Positions 1 through 12,203 of a stretch of 64,000 bases of DNA are shown piece by piece; position 1 is the first letter of the stretch; every line of letters begins with the position of its first letter. The notes beneath the pieces are model-generated. The model was not told the origin of the DNA, did no database searches, and saw only the letters and a list, made by a program, of their open reading frames with translations. Both the position numbers and the translations under genes were made by a program. Source of the stretch: Periconia sp. R9002 (taxonomy: Eukaryota; Ascomycota; Dothideomycetes; Pleosporales; Periconiaceae); contig JAMAHW010000002.1 in the NCBI GenBank assembly GCA_023627715.1, forward strand, positions 310,001 through 374,000, read 5' to 3'.

Positions 1-765
1 AAGCAGATGCGGAGATCACAGTGAGTTCCTGATAGTTATCCCCTCCTAGTCTAACATGCTTTCATTAGCCTCCAAGTGGAAATCACTCCGCCGATACGAA
101 TACTGATCCTATGCGTGGCCTTTATCTTCGGTGTCATTTACTTTGCCACTATTCGCTACTGGCGATGCTTTTACGAGCTATCCCACACCCAAATGGTTTG
201 TGTACTGTTTCAGATGAATGCATCGGCGTTGCACGTCACTGTTTGAACATTCATCTGGATTGCATGACACACATATCCAACTGCAACAGGGACCCAATTC
301 TCATTGCACAATATATCAATTGGTAAGCTTCATTCTACTTTCGCCGCAGTTTAACAATTTTTGAAAATTATTTGTAGGCCAATCGTACATCTACCTTTTG
401 TTCCATTCATCATCCTGGTGACGCACGCGGTGCAGTCCTCGGATTTTGATACTGTCGCTCTGCTAGAGACCTTTGTAGAGTCTTTGAAACCTTTAGACGA
501 CACCGTCATCACGGCTACACATCCATATCGACTTTATGGACTTCTATGCCAAGTCGCACGGTCATCGATCGAGTCGCCATCTGCAGTAGAGTCAATTTTG
601 AATGAGGAGTTATTTACAAATATCAACTTTCCAGCCTGCTTCGGAATCAGAAATGAGCATACCATGGGATCCGAGACACCGTTTGATAACCTTGGCGAGT
701 GGTACTACAATAACCAGCAATTAATGAGCCAGTTTGACCACAGCGCATCACTAGAAGAGATATAA
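1..765 (+). CDS. C-terminal part of a fungal-specific transcription factor (left-truncated)
   Basis: Only the 3' part is inside the window. Three exons join in one frame: 1-20, 69-321 and 379-765. The introns at 21-68 and 322-378 both start GT and end AG, and the first has a CTAAC-type branch point near 50. The product contains a stretch like LPFVPFIILVTHAVQSSD followed by an acidic Ser-rich tail and a TAA stop. This is how the last helices of the fungal-specific (Fungal_trans) regulatory domain usually look. The zinc cluster that would prove the family lies outside the window, so the assignment rests on the C-terminal helical pattern alone. No neighbour on the left is visible. Confidence 0.6.
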
Positions 766-1770
766 GTGATGGGTCCGCATGAACAGATCTGTGTGGGAGG
801 GGTAGTTTATTATAGAATCAATCGGTTGATGTAGATAAAGAAACAGTACCAAAGGACCTGGTCGATTGTTCAGCAGATATTTTGTGCCCTACTCTCACGG
901 CAGGTCGTGACCCTACCTGCCAACTCCATATTTCACTCAATGACATTAAGAATCTACGACGTAGGAGGATACGGGACAGCTGCAGCTCTTTCAAGTTTAC
1001 AATTTCCCTGGCAAGTTAATTAATATATAAGGTCTACATGCATTGTGATGTGAAAAAGGTAGTTTTTTGAGTTTTCAATATATGATGAACGTGCTTGCGT
1101 GTGTGCCCGTCCTAGCCAAGGACGTTACCCAGCGTACCCCCCACCCCAGGGTGGCAATATTCTGTGAGGATCAAATTCATATGATTTTGAATTTGATCCT
1201 CACAGAGTATCACTACCCCGGGTATCGACACAGGCGGGGGATACACTGGGTAACGTCCTTGGCTAGGACGGGCACACAGGCAACTAAGTGCGCACGATCA
1301 AATTCATATTTCATACGATGAACGTGCATTTATATCAATTGATTTATGTACCTCGAGGCTAGTGTAGAGAGGTGTGTCGAACAGAAAATATACATGCATG
1401 TCTCAAGTGCTATCATGATCATTGCCAATTATATATACAACTCATCCGCCGTATCAACACCAGATAAATTATGAAATCAAGATTTCAGTAGCGTTGGACG
1501 TGCGCACATATGTATATTCAATGTTATGTACCTTGATGTACGCACATGCGGCAAGGGTAAATGATCGTCACGTGATTCTGGTGTAACACCGCCGCACCTG
1601 GGCATTCACATAAATTGACACGCTAGTCTCAATCTAGATAGCTTCGTGCGCCTTGGCGCTCTTAGGCAAACAACTTTTGCTTTACATGTCAGTTGACACC
1701 GTGATATCTTGCACTGTCTTGCAACCGACATTCATTTACGCAGCTGGTATGATCACCCGCTTCTTTCGAT
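766..1770. other. Intergenic region with palindromic element
   Basis: Non-coding spacer between the truncated regulator and the giant DUF3638 gene. Its notable content is the foldback at 1084-1327, described separately. The rest is AT-rich, with no reading frame I would call. Confidence 0.6.
1084..1327. repeat. Foldback/MITE-like palindrome flanked by 11-bp direct repeats
   Basis: The outer arms 1095-1132 and 1246-1283 are reverse complements over 38 bases with one mismatch. The inner arms 1162-1179 and 1188-1205 form a perfect 18-bp stem around an 8-base loop. Between them the arms remain alignable with mostly transition mismatches and an 11-base bulge on the right. The 11-mer gatgaacgtgc sits at 1084-1094, directly abutting the left arm, and again at 1317-1327. 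That spacing fits a target-site duplication of an inserted element spanning 1095-1316. A 14-mer from the inner stem (1169-1182) recurs at 1296-1309, so the right end is not a simple terminal inverted repeat. No coding capacity; I do not recognise the family. Confidence 0.75.
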
Positions 1771-4700
1771 ATGGCTTCGTTCGCAGACATTTTCAATCAC
1801 CTTGTTCTACCACCACAGATTCCCGGAAAACAGGATGTCGAGATCGAGGACATTGGAGAAGCCGTCGTTGCACGACTGCTCCGGGCGACATATACCCTAA
1901 GCCGACTGGATAGTCAAGGAGAAACATCCACCTGGAATGCGACTCGCCAGTATTTCCGTCGCTGTCAATCTCTCAATGCAGGCGGTCGGCTGGACAAGAA
2001 GTCACTGACATCTGAATTCCAAAAATTCAATGAAGAGCGCCCGCTTCTTTTACCTGTCGTCGAGCAAAACGCTGCCCTTATCATTCGTTACAACTCTAGG
2101 TAAGCTTTCACAAAGCGGATTGTTTGCGTCTAATAACTAACACGTACTGTCATAGGCCTGAAACCGAAGGTGTGATCTTCGAGGCTTTCGAGTTATCTCC
2201 GCCATCCGCTGAGGTGTTGGCGAGCAAAAACTCCCTGATCTGTGTCTTTCCCGACTGCTCGGCACAAGTACCACTCGATGTATTCCGCAAGTCGTCATTT
2301 CAAGACGCGCTGGCCGACTTTCTCGAAAAGGGAAGCATGGAGCCCCTGCGATGCTTCCAGGCGTTTGTGACAAAGGCACAAACATCGATCGTGGAATCGC
2401 GCGATGCCGGCAGTTCTGGGCTAATGACGCATATTCTGATACCGTTGCTTGAGTCTATTGGTTCCCGGGTAGATGAAGACATCCCTCGCTTGAAAAAACG
2501 TGTTCGCGATGATGTGAACATAGCGGTCGCAGAATTTCCTTGGCGGAGGTTGCCTCTTTGGATTGCACTGCGCGTCGGAACCCAACGACAGTTGCAGATT
2601 TCGCTGGGAAATGAAGCTGGAAGGGCGCATTATAAATTCCTGGTCACAACCCTGCTAACAGAACTTCTACTGGAAAGCCCCGGGAAACTGGCACCTGAGC
2701 TGACAATAACTCTGCGAGCGAAAATTTGCCGACGCATCGCAAAACTCAAGCAGGATAGAATTAAGTGTCCTGAAGTGTATGACCAGCTGTTCAACGCTAC
2801 TGCATCCTTCTTTGAGGAAAGCATCACCGAAGTCACTAAAACGGTGAATTCAGCTTGGGATAACTTCAAGCGAGCCACGACACGAGTTATTCCCCAACTT
2901 CCACGACATGCTGATCTGCAAGCCCAATTTCTGTCACTTCCTAACAGTGGCCACTACCTTCGACACACGTTGGAGCTACCTCGCCTAAATCAGAAAACAT
3001 CGCTCTCACTCCAGCTCCCATCACTGCATGGTACAACAATTGAGCAAGTCGAGAAGTTCACTGATATGTATCATCAACTGGCAGACCTCGAGAGCAGGAT
3101 CGAAGCAAAGAAGGAACCACAATTAAATCTCCCTCCGAACCTCGAAAAAAATTGCGAACAGCTATCGAATTCGATCACTAGTCTTATGAATACCGTTGGA
3201 GGAGCGGACGACTCCGATCCCGAGCAGTTTTCCATCTTCCTTTTGAGTCTTTTTAGACTCTGGGTGAGACTGGATAAATGTGTGGCGGAGATTTGCCCCA
3301 TGCTCCTGGAATACCACCCAGTGTTCACTCCTGAGCTTCTAGAGGCCCTTCATCTGCCAAATGTTGCAAATATGCGGCGACTCCGTGCCATCCAGAACTA
3401 TCTCCAAAATAGATGCCGCCGATGCAAGCATCACACGACCATTTTATCTCATGCTAAGGAAAAGAGCTTCGTGGTAAGGTATGTCGGCGAATCCCATATA
3501 ATGCAGAAGCTTCAGGAAACGATTCAATTGGCATCGGACGAATCACGTGCGGAGAAGACATCCCAGTTAGAGAGCTGGTGTTCCGAGTTTGACGAACATT
3601 CTTTGGGCATCTCTGGAGGCACATGTACCTGCACTTTCAAGCAAGACGGAACGCGAAATGTGAGAGGATGCATAAAATGCTGGCACTGGCGTGTTCGAAA
3701 CCGTATGGAGATCTATGCGCACGAGGATTTTCTTCCCAACGATCCGGTCAAAGCAGCCGCCGTCATTTTCGAGTTAGGCATTCCCGAGCCTCTCGCGGCC
3801 TATCGTGATGCAACGTGGAGCATTTTCATGTTGGCCTATCCTGCCAAACCACAGTCAACATCACCCGCGCTGCTGTTAAAGGACTATGAGCCCTTAATAG
3901 CGTTTTCATCGAAAACCTTCACCAGCATTACAATTGCGTCAACATCAAAGTCATTTCGTGGAACTCACTACAAGGTTAATAAAAAGAAGATGAAGGCTTC
4001 AGAATCCGACGTTCTTTACCCGAATGGACTAAACTTTGCACTTTTCGATCTGGCGTCGAATACTTGGGTCAAAGAGTTTGATAAACCATTGACATTTCAG
4101 CACAAGTGTGGGGTACATATGCCTTTCGGACTGCGTAGTTCCGTGATGCTAAACGAGCTGCACCCTCCAACTGTGATCAACGGCAATTCTTCGTATGAGA
4201 TCGTCGCGTCGGAAACAGAATGTCCAACCGGCGTCTCTGTACATGAATTCACTGCTTGCCAGCGGCTACTTTCTGGCAAAAATCGCAGATGGATGACAAT
4301 GTTGGTCGAATTAGGCGCATCAAATGTGAACTTTAGTAGTGAGGGTACGATGCATTTGTTCAATCACCTCGCTGCTCAAGCTGGGCCTTCTAAGAATAAG
4401 CATGACACATTCGGCGATATTCATGCGGCCTTCAAAGACCCCTCCTTCTGTGAATGTCTCGCTACACAGATAGAGAAGCGACTCAACGATATCAAATCTA
4501 ACTGGCGCGAGGTCCACTGTATGGAGATCTTGATAACTCTAATCTTGCGTCTTGACGACTTGACGTCTCTCAAACGCGTAAAATCTATCTTACTCCAAGC
4601 CCGCCGCACTACCTTGGCTTGGATTACCCGACTCCGGGTTGATTTTAGAAGTGCGAAAGACCCTAGTGTTGAAGAAACGACAGCGAGGTATGCTTTCTGG

Positions 4701-7700
4701 GCCGCATTGCTCTGCCGTAGGACATTTTCGAACATCTCTGAATCAGACGATATGATCCCGGAAGAAGATTTATCGGCATTTGTTCAAGCATCAGTGGCTC
4801 TCCAGGAAAATCTACTCGTGGATGTAACCAAGCTAGAGCCAGTTCACAAGAGGATATTCGTTCGCGACACCAAAATGACGTACAAGATCAAACCACTCTT
4901 ACTACGATCTATAGAAGCTAGCCCTCACAGTATTGACAATGCAATCAACGCTTGGTGGTCATCTGAAAATTCATTCGAGGGTTGGCAGCGAGTCTCGCCC
5001 CAACAAGATCGTTGGCTAGTAAGCATCATGAACACTTCAACGGATAATTCTGCAATTGCGCAAGTAATTCACTACAACTTTGTTGAAGGTCATTTGCTGG
5101 TTGATGGACAGCCCTTAGGAAGATTGCCACTGGACATACGACAGTCAAATGAAGTGAGGCAACTCTTTGGTAGTCAAAATATCCTCACATATCCGTGTGC
5201 TAAATTTGGCATGTCATACGCCCTGGTGTCACCGGTACACGACCACCAAATATACTTTGGGTATCGCGAACGATGCATCGTCATCCGAGCGTCTTATCGA
5301 AATTTTACTCTAGAATACGTCCCAGCTCACCTTTTTGTTGGGCCCGACTGTGTCGACCTGCCGGATGGACTGATTTCCAATCGTGTTCATTGGCTAAATC
5401 TAACCGAAAGGCGCCTCGAAATCCGGCGCAACGCCACACAGTGGAAGACCAAATCAAGCGATTGGAAGATTGACCTGAATGAATGGCAGGCTTCTAGGAA
5501 TAATGGAGTGTTACTAGTGGACCCAAATTCACGCCTTTTTCAGCAAGTTTCCAATATCTTTCTGCACTTCGAAGACCCACACAAAATTACCGTCTTCCAA
5601 CCCTCACAGGGATCTTTGTCGGTCGAGCTACGTCATCTGGAATTATCCTTTTTTGTGAACTCCAAGGGTCTTCTTCAATGTCGAGAGTCAAACGAAGAAA
5701 TCGATCCCAATCAAGATGCTGGCACTCTCTACGGCTTGAAGAGCAAGCTTGTTTTACGTGATACTGTAAACAAAGCACGCCGCAGTGTTATTGTTCCTTG
5801 TGGCCAAATATCTGCTGAACGTCACGGGATGCATGTATCTGTTCGGGCGGCGAGTAGTACTGCATACATGAGATTCGAAATTGACGAGGTTCTCGGACAG
5901 TTGTCATGTGCTCCCGAGCCTCTACTTCTTTATGCAAAGTCTCAGTTTCACGCATATACATCCTTCCCCATACCTGATCCTTTGACAGGACGAACTGGCA
6001 CCGAGGAAGCGCTTAACATGCTACAAGCTGGCTATTGTCAGCCCTGGCAACCATTAGGACCTGGCCCTGTTAGTATTCTCAAAAACATTTCGAGCCTTAG
6101 TCCGAAGCGAAAGTGGTACCCAGAGCACAAGCAAGCACTGCAAACGGTTTCCTGGAAACCAAACTTAACGCCAACTATCCAGCATGACGTGTACGAGGGG
6201 CTTGCACAGAAGATCCTTCATAAGTCGGACAATATCCGCGTCTTTGCCCAAAACTCAATAGTCGATGTCAAAAATAGTGCATACATTCCGTCTCACCTTC
6301 GGCAACGGGGTCTTACACGACGTCAAGTTTATGAGCGCAAGGCTGGCAACTCTAGCGAGGCCCCAATCTGCGATCAAATGCACAAATCCCGTGGTCAGCA
6401 AGAGAATTCGATACAAGTCCGTAAAGTCTACGAAATTGCAAACTTATTCAAATCAAACCCCTTCGAAGTTCACACAGATCGGGAGCTCTCAGAAATTTTA
6501 CAGGATTGGAAACTTATCGGCGGATTCCACGACACAATCCACGCCGATGTTGCGAGCTTAAGCGACTTGATTGATAAGAATGTCGATGAGCAATGGGGAA
6601 GCCTGGTGAATATATGTCGCAGTCATGATACGAAAGAAGAGCCCTACAGTTTAATGTTTCGCTTAGCTGTCATGACTCTCAACTCTAAAACTGATCTAGA
6701 TGTGGTCAAGATCCTAGCGGCGTTTGCTTTGCTACCAACATTACGCGACATAACGCCCCCATCATCTCCCTCATTCAATCACTTTCAACTTAATGAGACA
6801 CCTAGTGTCGATTCAATCTTTAGAGTGATCTCGGTTGATCTACCGGATATTCTTCAGAAGACAAAAGGAAAAGCTGAGAGGGATCATCGAATCGCATGTG
6901 AAATTGAGGGTAAAGAATTGGCGCGGCACTTCCTATCCCAATGGCCAAAAGAAGAAGTTACTTTGGATGGATTCAACTCAGATATCATTGATGTGGGGCT
7001 TGCCATGGAGCGCATCATTCCTGAGTGGAATCGCTTGCACTCAAATTTGCTCCTTTCGGAGTACGTGGTTCGCGTGCAGAATATCTTAAGCAGCCACAAG
7101 GGACTAGATGATGCATTCTATCCCTTAGCCTGGAATTATACACGGGAGCCATTTTATGGAAGAATATCGGATCCGGTTGTACCATCGATCACGAAAGATC
7201 TTCTCAGTAGATCACTAAAGATCCCGTTACCGTGCCAGTCGAGCGAGCTAATTCCGTCCGGAGTTATTCAGGATTCCATTGACAATGACGAAACGGCAAA
7301 AGTCCAATCGAAAGAGTCCATTGAGTTGCGACAAATTCTCGCTAATTTCACACGAATTCCGAGCCCCCTCCGCCAGCAGTATGGGTTTGATCTGGAGAGA
7401 AGTCTCGATGCTTTGGAGAAAGCTAGCAAGTCGACTACTCAAGATGCACATATCATCCCGAACACTACATCGAACTATAGATGCATTCATGACCTTCGGA
7501 AAGAGATAATGTCTCATGTGTCTCAGATTCGTCAAGCGTTATCTACCGACGACGAACGCTTCTTGTGGCTAGATCTCGGTAACCTTTGGCCTTGTACAAC
7601 CTCTAGGGCGCTTTTAGAACAATTGCGCTCGAGGTCGTTCTGTGCATTTGGGAGTGGTATACAAGAGGCTATTGTGGACCATGGAATTCTCATCACTCGG

Positions 7701-10700
7701 CTACAGCGACTATTACGCATTCACGATGCACTATATCATAGTAAAGACAACAATCTTCAAGACGAGTTCCAAAATACTGGCCATGGGAATTGGAACCCTT
7801 TACAATATCCGGATTGGCTTTTACTGGAGATCGATAGTAATATTATGATTCGGAGGGAGCAGGTAGATGTTGCGCATGCCATTATCGCACCTGAATCGCG
7901 GAGCAACATGGTACTGCAGTTGAATATGGGTAAAGGTAAGTCAAGGTCATTTTTCGGACATAAAAAGCCCTCTAACATAAGCACTAGGAAAAACATCATG
8001 CATTGTTCCCATGGCAATGGCAGTACTTGGAGACGGCAAACAGCTCGCACGTCTCATCGTGCCAAAACCATTGCTTTTACCGACTGCCCAAATGATCCAG
8101 TCGCGACTAGGCGGTTTAGTGGGTCGAGAGATTCGACACATTCCGTTCTCTCGAAAAACAAACGTTAATGTAGAAACGCTTCAACTATACAAAACCCTGC
8201 ACAGGGAAATGCAGAGTAGCCGAGGAATTATATTGACTACCCCCGAACACCTCCTCTCTTGGAAGCTTAGTGGCCTCCAGTATCTTTCCAACTCCAAGCT
8301 GGAGATCGCCAATGACATGATTAGTTTCCAGGGAGTTCTAAATTCAGTTGCGCGCGACGTTCTGGACGAGTCGGATGTTTCGCTGGCGGTCAAGACTCAA
8401 CTAATCTATCCAAGCGGCAAACTCACTACAGTGGATGGACACCCTCACCGCTGGCAAGTAGCGCAGTCAATTCTATCACTCGTGCAAGACCACCTCTCTG
8501 ATCTTGAACGCAAATACCCGCGCAAACTTGAAGTATTGAAGCGTGGCCAGGGTCACCCTATGATATATATCCTTCAAGGAGATGTAGAAGAGGACTTGCA
8601 CCGAAGTATAGTTGACGATATATCCACCGGAAGAACGGCGTTCCTGCGCCTCGCAACAGACAGCCCAGATGATTGCAGTTCGAAGATACGTCGAGTGCTC
8701 TTAGAGAAACCCTTGGACGATCAATTACTGACGGATGTTGCCAAATTGTTTCCTGACGAGGAAGTGGCATATAAAACGCTCTTACTTATTCGAGGTTTGT
8801 TGAGCAATCGTATACTGCTTCTCTGCCTGAGGAAGCGATGGAATGTCCAGTACGGTTTACATCCAAGCCGAGATCCGATGGCAGTACCCTTCGAAGCCAA
8901 GGGCGTTCCTTCCGAGCAAGCGGAGTTTGGGCATCCAGATGCTGCGATTATTTTCACCTGTTTAGCTTTTTACTACACTGGTCTAACCCAAACCCAATTG
9001 CGCGAGGCTCTCCGTCATATTCTAGCATCGCATGACCCTGCTAGTGAGTACGACAGGTGGACTAGCACTTGCGATTCGCTTCCAGAAGCTTTGCATCATT
9101 GGAACGTTATCAATGTAGATGACCACGACCAGGTGGAGGAACTCTGGCGCCATCTTCGAACGAACAAAACCGTTCTCGACCATTACATGAACAACTACGT
9201 CTTCCCAGTGCATGCAAAACAGTTTGATTTCAAGCTACAGGCATCCGGCTGGGATCTGCCTCTCTTCCCGCGAATAGAAGAACCTGGAACGACTTCAACA
9301 GGCGCAAAAACAACTGGTTTCAGCGGCACTAACGATAATAAAACAATGCTGCCCTTAACCATCCAACAGAGCGATTTGCCTGGATTACAACAAACAAATG
9401 CCGAGGTTCTCACTTACTTACTGCAAGAGAGAAATCGTCATTGCCACCTAGTAGCTCGTGATGGCAGGCGATTAACTGAGTTGGGATTTCTCGAGCAGCT
9501 TAGGGATAAGAATATTCGCATTCTTATTGATGCCGGTGCCTAAATACTCGAAATGAGTAACGAAGATCTTGTTCAGGCATGGATGGCCATAGATCATGGA
9601 CCACCAGCAGCTGTATTCTTCAGAGCTGACAATCGAGCGTGGGTGAAATACCGTAGTGCCAAAGCGCCAGTGCCTTTGTTGGCCACCCCATTCGCTGAGA
9701 ATCTACACAATTGCCTTGTGTACTTTGATGAAGCACATACACGCGGAATTGATCTGAAGCTACCTCAAGATGCTGTTGGCGCGCTGACGCTTGCACTTGG
9801 ACAGACCAAGGATCATACTGTGCAAGCGGCAATGCGTCTTCGACAGCTTGCAACTACTCAGTCTGTATCTTTTTTCGCATTTCCAGAGACCTATCAGTCT
9901 ATTCTCAGCATTTGTGGACTGAATGAGAATTCTAGAGTGAATTCTTCTCATGTTGTGCGTTGGTTATTGGAACAAACTTGTCGTACAAATGAACAACTTC
10001 AGAGCTTGTACATATCACAAGGGACTGACTTCTGTAAACGAACCAACGCGGAATGGGAGAATGTGGCTTTTCTCTCTGATTCCCAAGACAGAGGGTCATA
10101 TGTGGAAGTGCTCCAGCACCCAGAGCAGCTGACACTGCAGCAGCTCTACGGGGGCGGCAAAGATACTGAAAATCCAGGCCCCCTAAAACCCATGTTCCCG
10201 CAACTCCAAAGCTTCATGGATCAACTTGGCCAGTTACGTCTTATTCCAAGTGCAACAGACATCTACAATTCTTCCGCGCTAGAGGAAGTTGAACAGGAAC
10301 GAGAGGTAGAATTCCAAGTTGAAGAGGTGCGCGAGGTCCAGAAACCCCCGAAATATCATGCAACCCAGTTTCCTGGAGTCCACTCTGCAATTTTTGATTT
10401 TGTTGCCACTGGTTGCTTATCTGGAGGTGTGGGATATGAACACGTGTATAGAGCTGTAGCACGCACTTCCATCGGCGAAAAGTTCCGCGTTGGTAGAACC
10501 GATTCTCTTTTATTTGTGTCAGCAGAGTTCATGAAGACGATCAAGGAAGGCCCTACTGATAACTTTCTGGTAAGTCCATGATCATTCTTGTTCTATTTCA
10601 ACACATACTAATTATTCCACTAGCGCCCCGTTGAATGGATTCTATACAATCCCGACACATTCACCGCATTGATTATCATCGCAGAGGAAGCAGAGATTTT

Positions 10701-11223
10701 GGTTCCCCAAATTCGCTCTCAAGCCAAAATACACCTCCTGACGTACTCGGCGCCAGTAACAAAGAAGATGCTGCAGTTCAGTGACCTCCGATACTACTCG
10801 ATTCCTCCACTTAAGCCAAAGAGCATCATTCCGCAAAGCCTTACCGTTGAGCTTGGTATCTTCGCTGGTCGGTTGTACATGAAATACGATGAATGCGCGC
10901 CACTCATGCAATATATCAAAGATGCACGCATCAACAGGAAATACAATACCTCCACAACTGGAACAATCAGTTTCATTCTGGAATGGATTTCCCTTCGTCG
11001 TAGAGGTCAGGATGTTATGCACACCCCGCTTGGCTATGTATGCCAGGGACGTCCTTTGGATAGCCAGCATGCGTTCTTCGTGACGAACCGCACTGTCAGT
11101 GACAGTGTAGTCGATTCTTATCGCCCTAACGGAGCTGTCACTGAGGTACAGGAAGATCAAGATAGTGGAGACGAGAACTGGTCGGATTTTGAGGATTGTC
11201 TGTCTCATACAAGTTCTACCTAA
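1771..11223 (+). pseudogene. Giant DUF3638/DUF3645 protein gene interrupted by one in-frame stop
   Basis: Four exons: 1771-2099, 2156-7935, 7988-10569 and 10624-11223 (3,096 codons plus stop, a normal size for this fungal family). The N-terminus (FNHLVLPPQIPGK) resembles DUF6606. The DUF3638 core carries a SecA-like P-loop, NMGKGKT, at about residues 2033-2039, split by the intron at 7936-7987. DUF3645 follows at about 8925-9000 (HPDAAIIFTCLAFYYTGL). A DEAH-like box, YFDEAHTRG, lies at about 9722-9750. Codon 2555 (9541-9543) is TAA in the unchanged frame, between DAGA and ILEMSNEDL. A single C-to-T change of CAA would explain it. The truncated product would lose 541 residues including the DEAH-like box. 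Homologues are large cytoplasmic proteins of uncertain function, some annotated as ubiquitinyl-hydrolase-like. It may be a true null allele or a base-call error. Confidence 0.85.
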
Positions 11224-12203
11224 ATGTATATTTGTCAATCAGCGTGTCAGGCTGTATTGAACGCTCGGTAGAGACATTGTGGATCAAGATGGCGTTCATC
11301 TCGTACGTGGCGACGAAGGCGAGATCATGAGAGACACTCTAAATGGGAAGAAAAGCATACGTGGCTTAGCTTAGTAAGAATGAGGCAATCAGGTTCAGTG
11401 AGCATAATTGTGATGCTTCTTTCTGGAGCAACGTGATTCATGAATAACAACACCAAACGGTATAGCGGAAGCGCGTTTAGGGATCGATGATACAGTGCAC
11501 GTACAAGACGGTGATTATCACAACATGCGTATGCAATAATAGAGTTACTTCCTAATACCTAAAAATACCGCACGTCAAATGTACATGTTGCTGAGAAAAT
11601 ACATAGCAATTGAATCGATGAATACAAAGACGACGAGATGGCACTAACGCCAAATCCGGTTAGTACCTCCGCGGACATGGTCTGGATCTTGAGCGCTATT
11701 CCTACATAGTTACGCAAAAAATCATTGATCTCCGTGGATGAAGTTTCGCTGAGCCTTTGATTCCGTGAAGACGATCAGATTTTCCATCGCCTGTCCTATT
11801 TTCTTTTTCTACTTTCGTATTGCAGAGACTTTCCTTAATCCAAGCGCTTTTTCCAGCACGGCAATTGCCTCACGTACTAAGATTTGGAATGGAATGGTAT
11901 CACTAGAGCATTTGCGAGTCCATCAGACTGTTTTTTCACTCAATAGAACATAGAAATCAGTTGCAGTATCATCACAAATGCACCAAGCAATTGGCAGAAC
12001 ATGCAGACAGTCTGACAGTGCCATAATGTATGAGCGCATTATACGCATATGCCCTTTGAAGATTAAACATTAGTTAATTAATGTCCCTTACTTCGATGTG
12101 ACTCCCGGTGGTAGACGGTGATACAGATACAGGTTCCCAGAATTTTCACAATTTCGAGCACAACTTGTTCAAACGACCTCTGAGCTAGCTACGCTACATT
12201 CAT
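11224..12203. other. Intergenic, convergent 3' ends
   Basis: Spacer between the DUF3638 gene and the GT2 gene, whose 3' ends face each other. It probably holds both 3' UTRs. I see no further gene or repeat. Confidence 0.5.

Noticed and set aside
2137..9413. Many open frames on the opposite strand of the giant DUF3638 gene
   Set aside because: They are Arg/Ser-rich, lack domains and are mirror effects of codon use in the real gene.
9535..9560. A tiny intron that would remove the in-frame TAA of the DUF3638 gene
   Set aside because: The only GT...AG pair spans about 20 bases with no branch point, far below the 48-60 bp typical here, and the family text continues unbroken around the stop.
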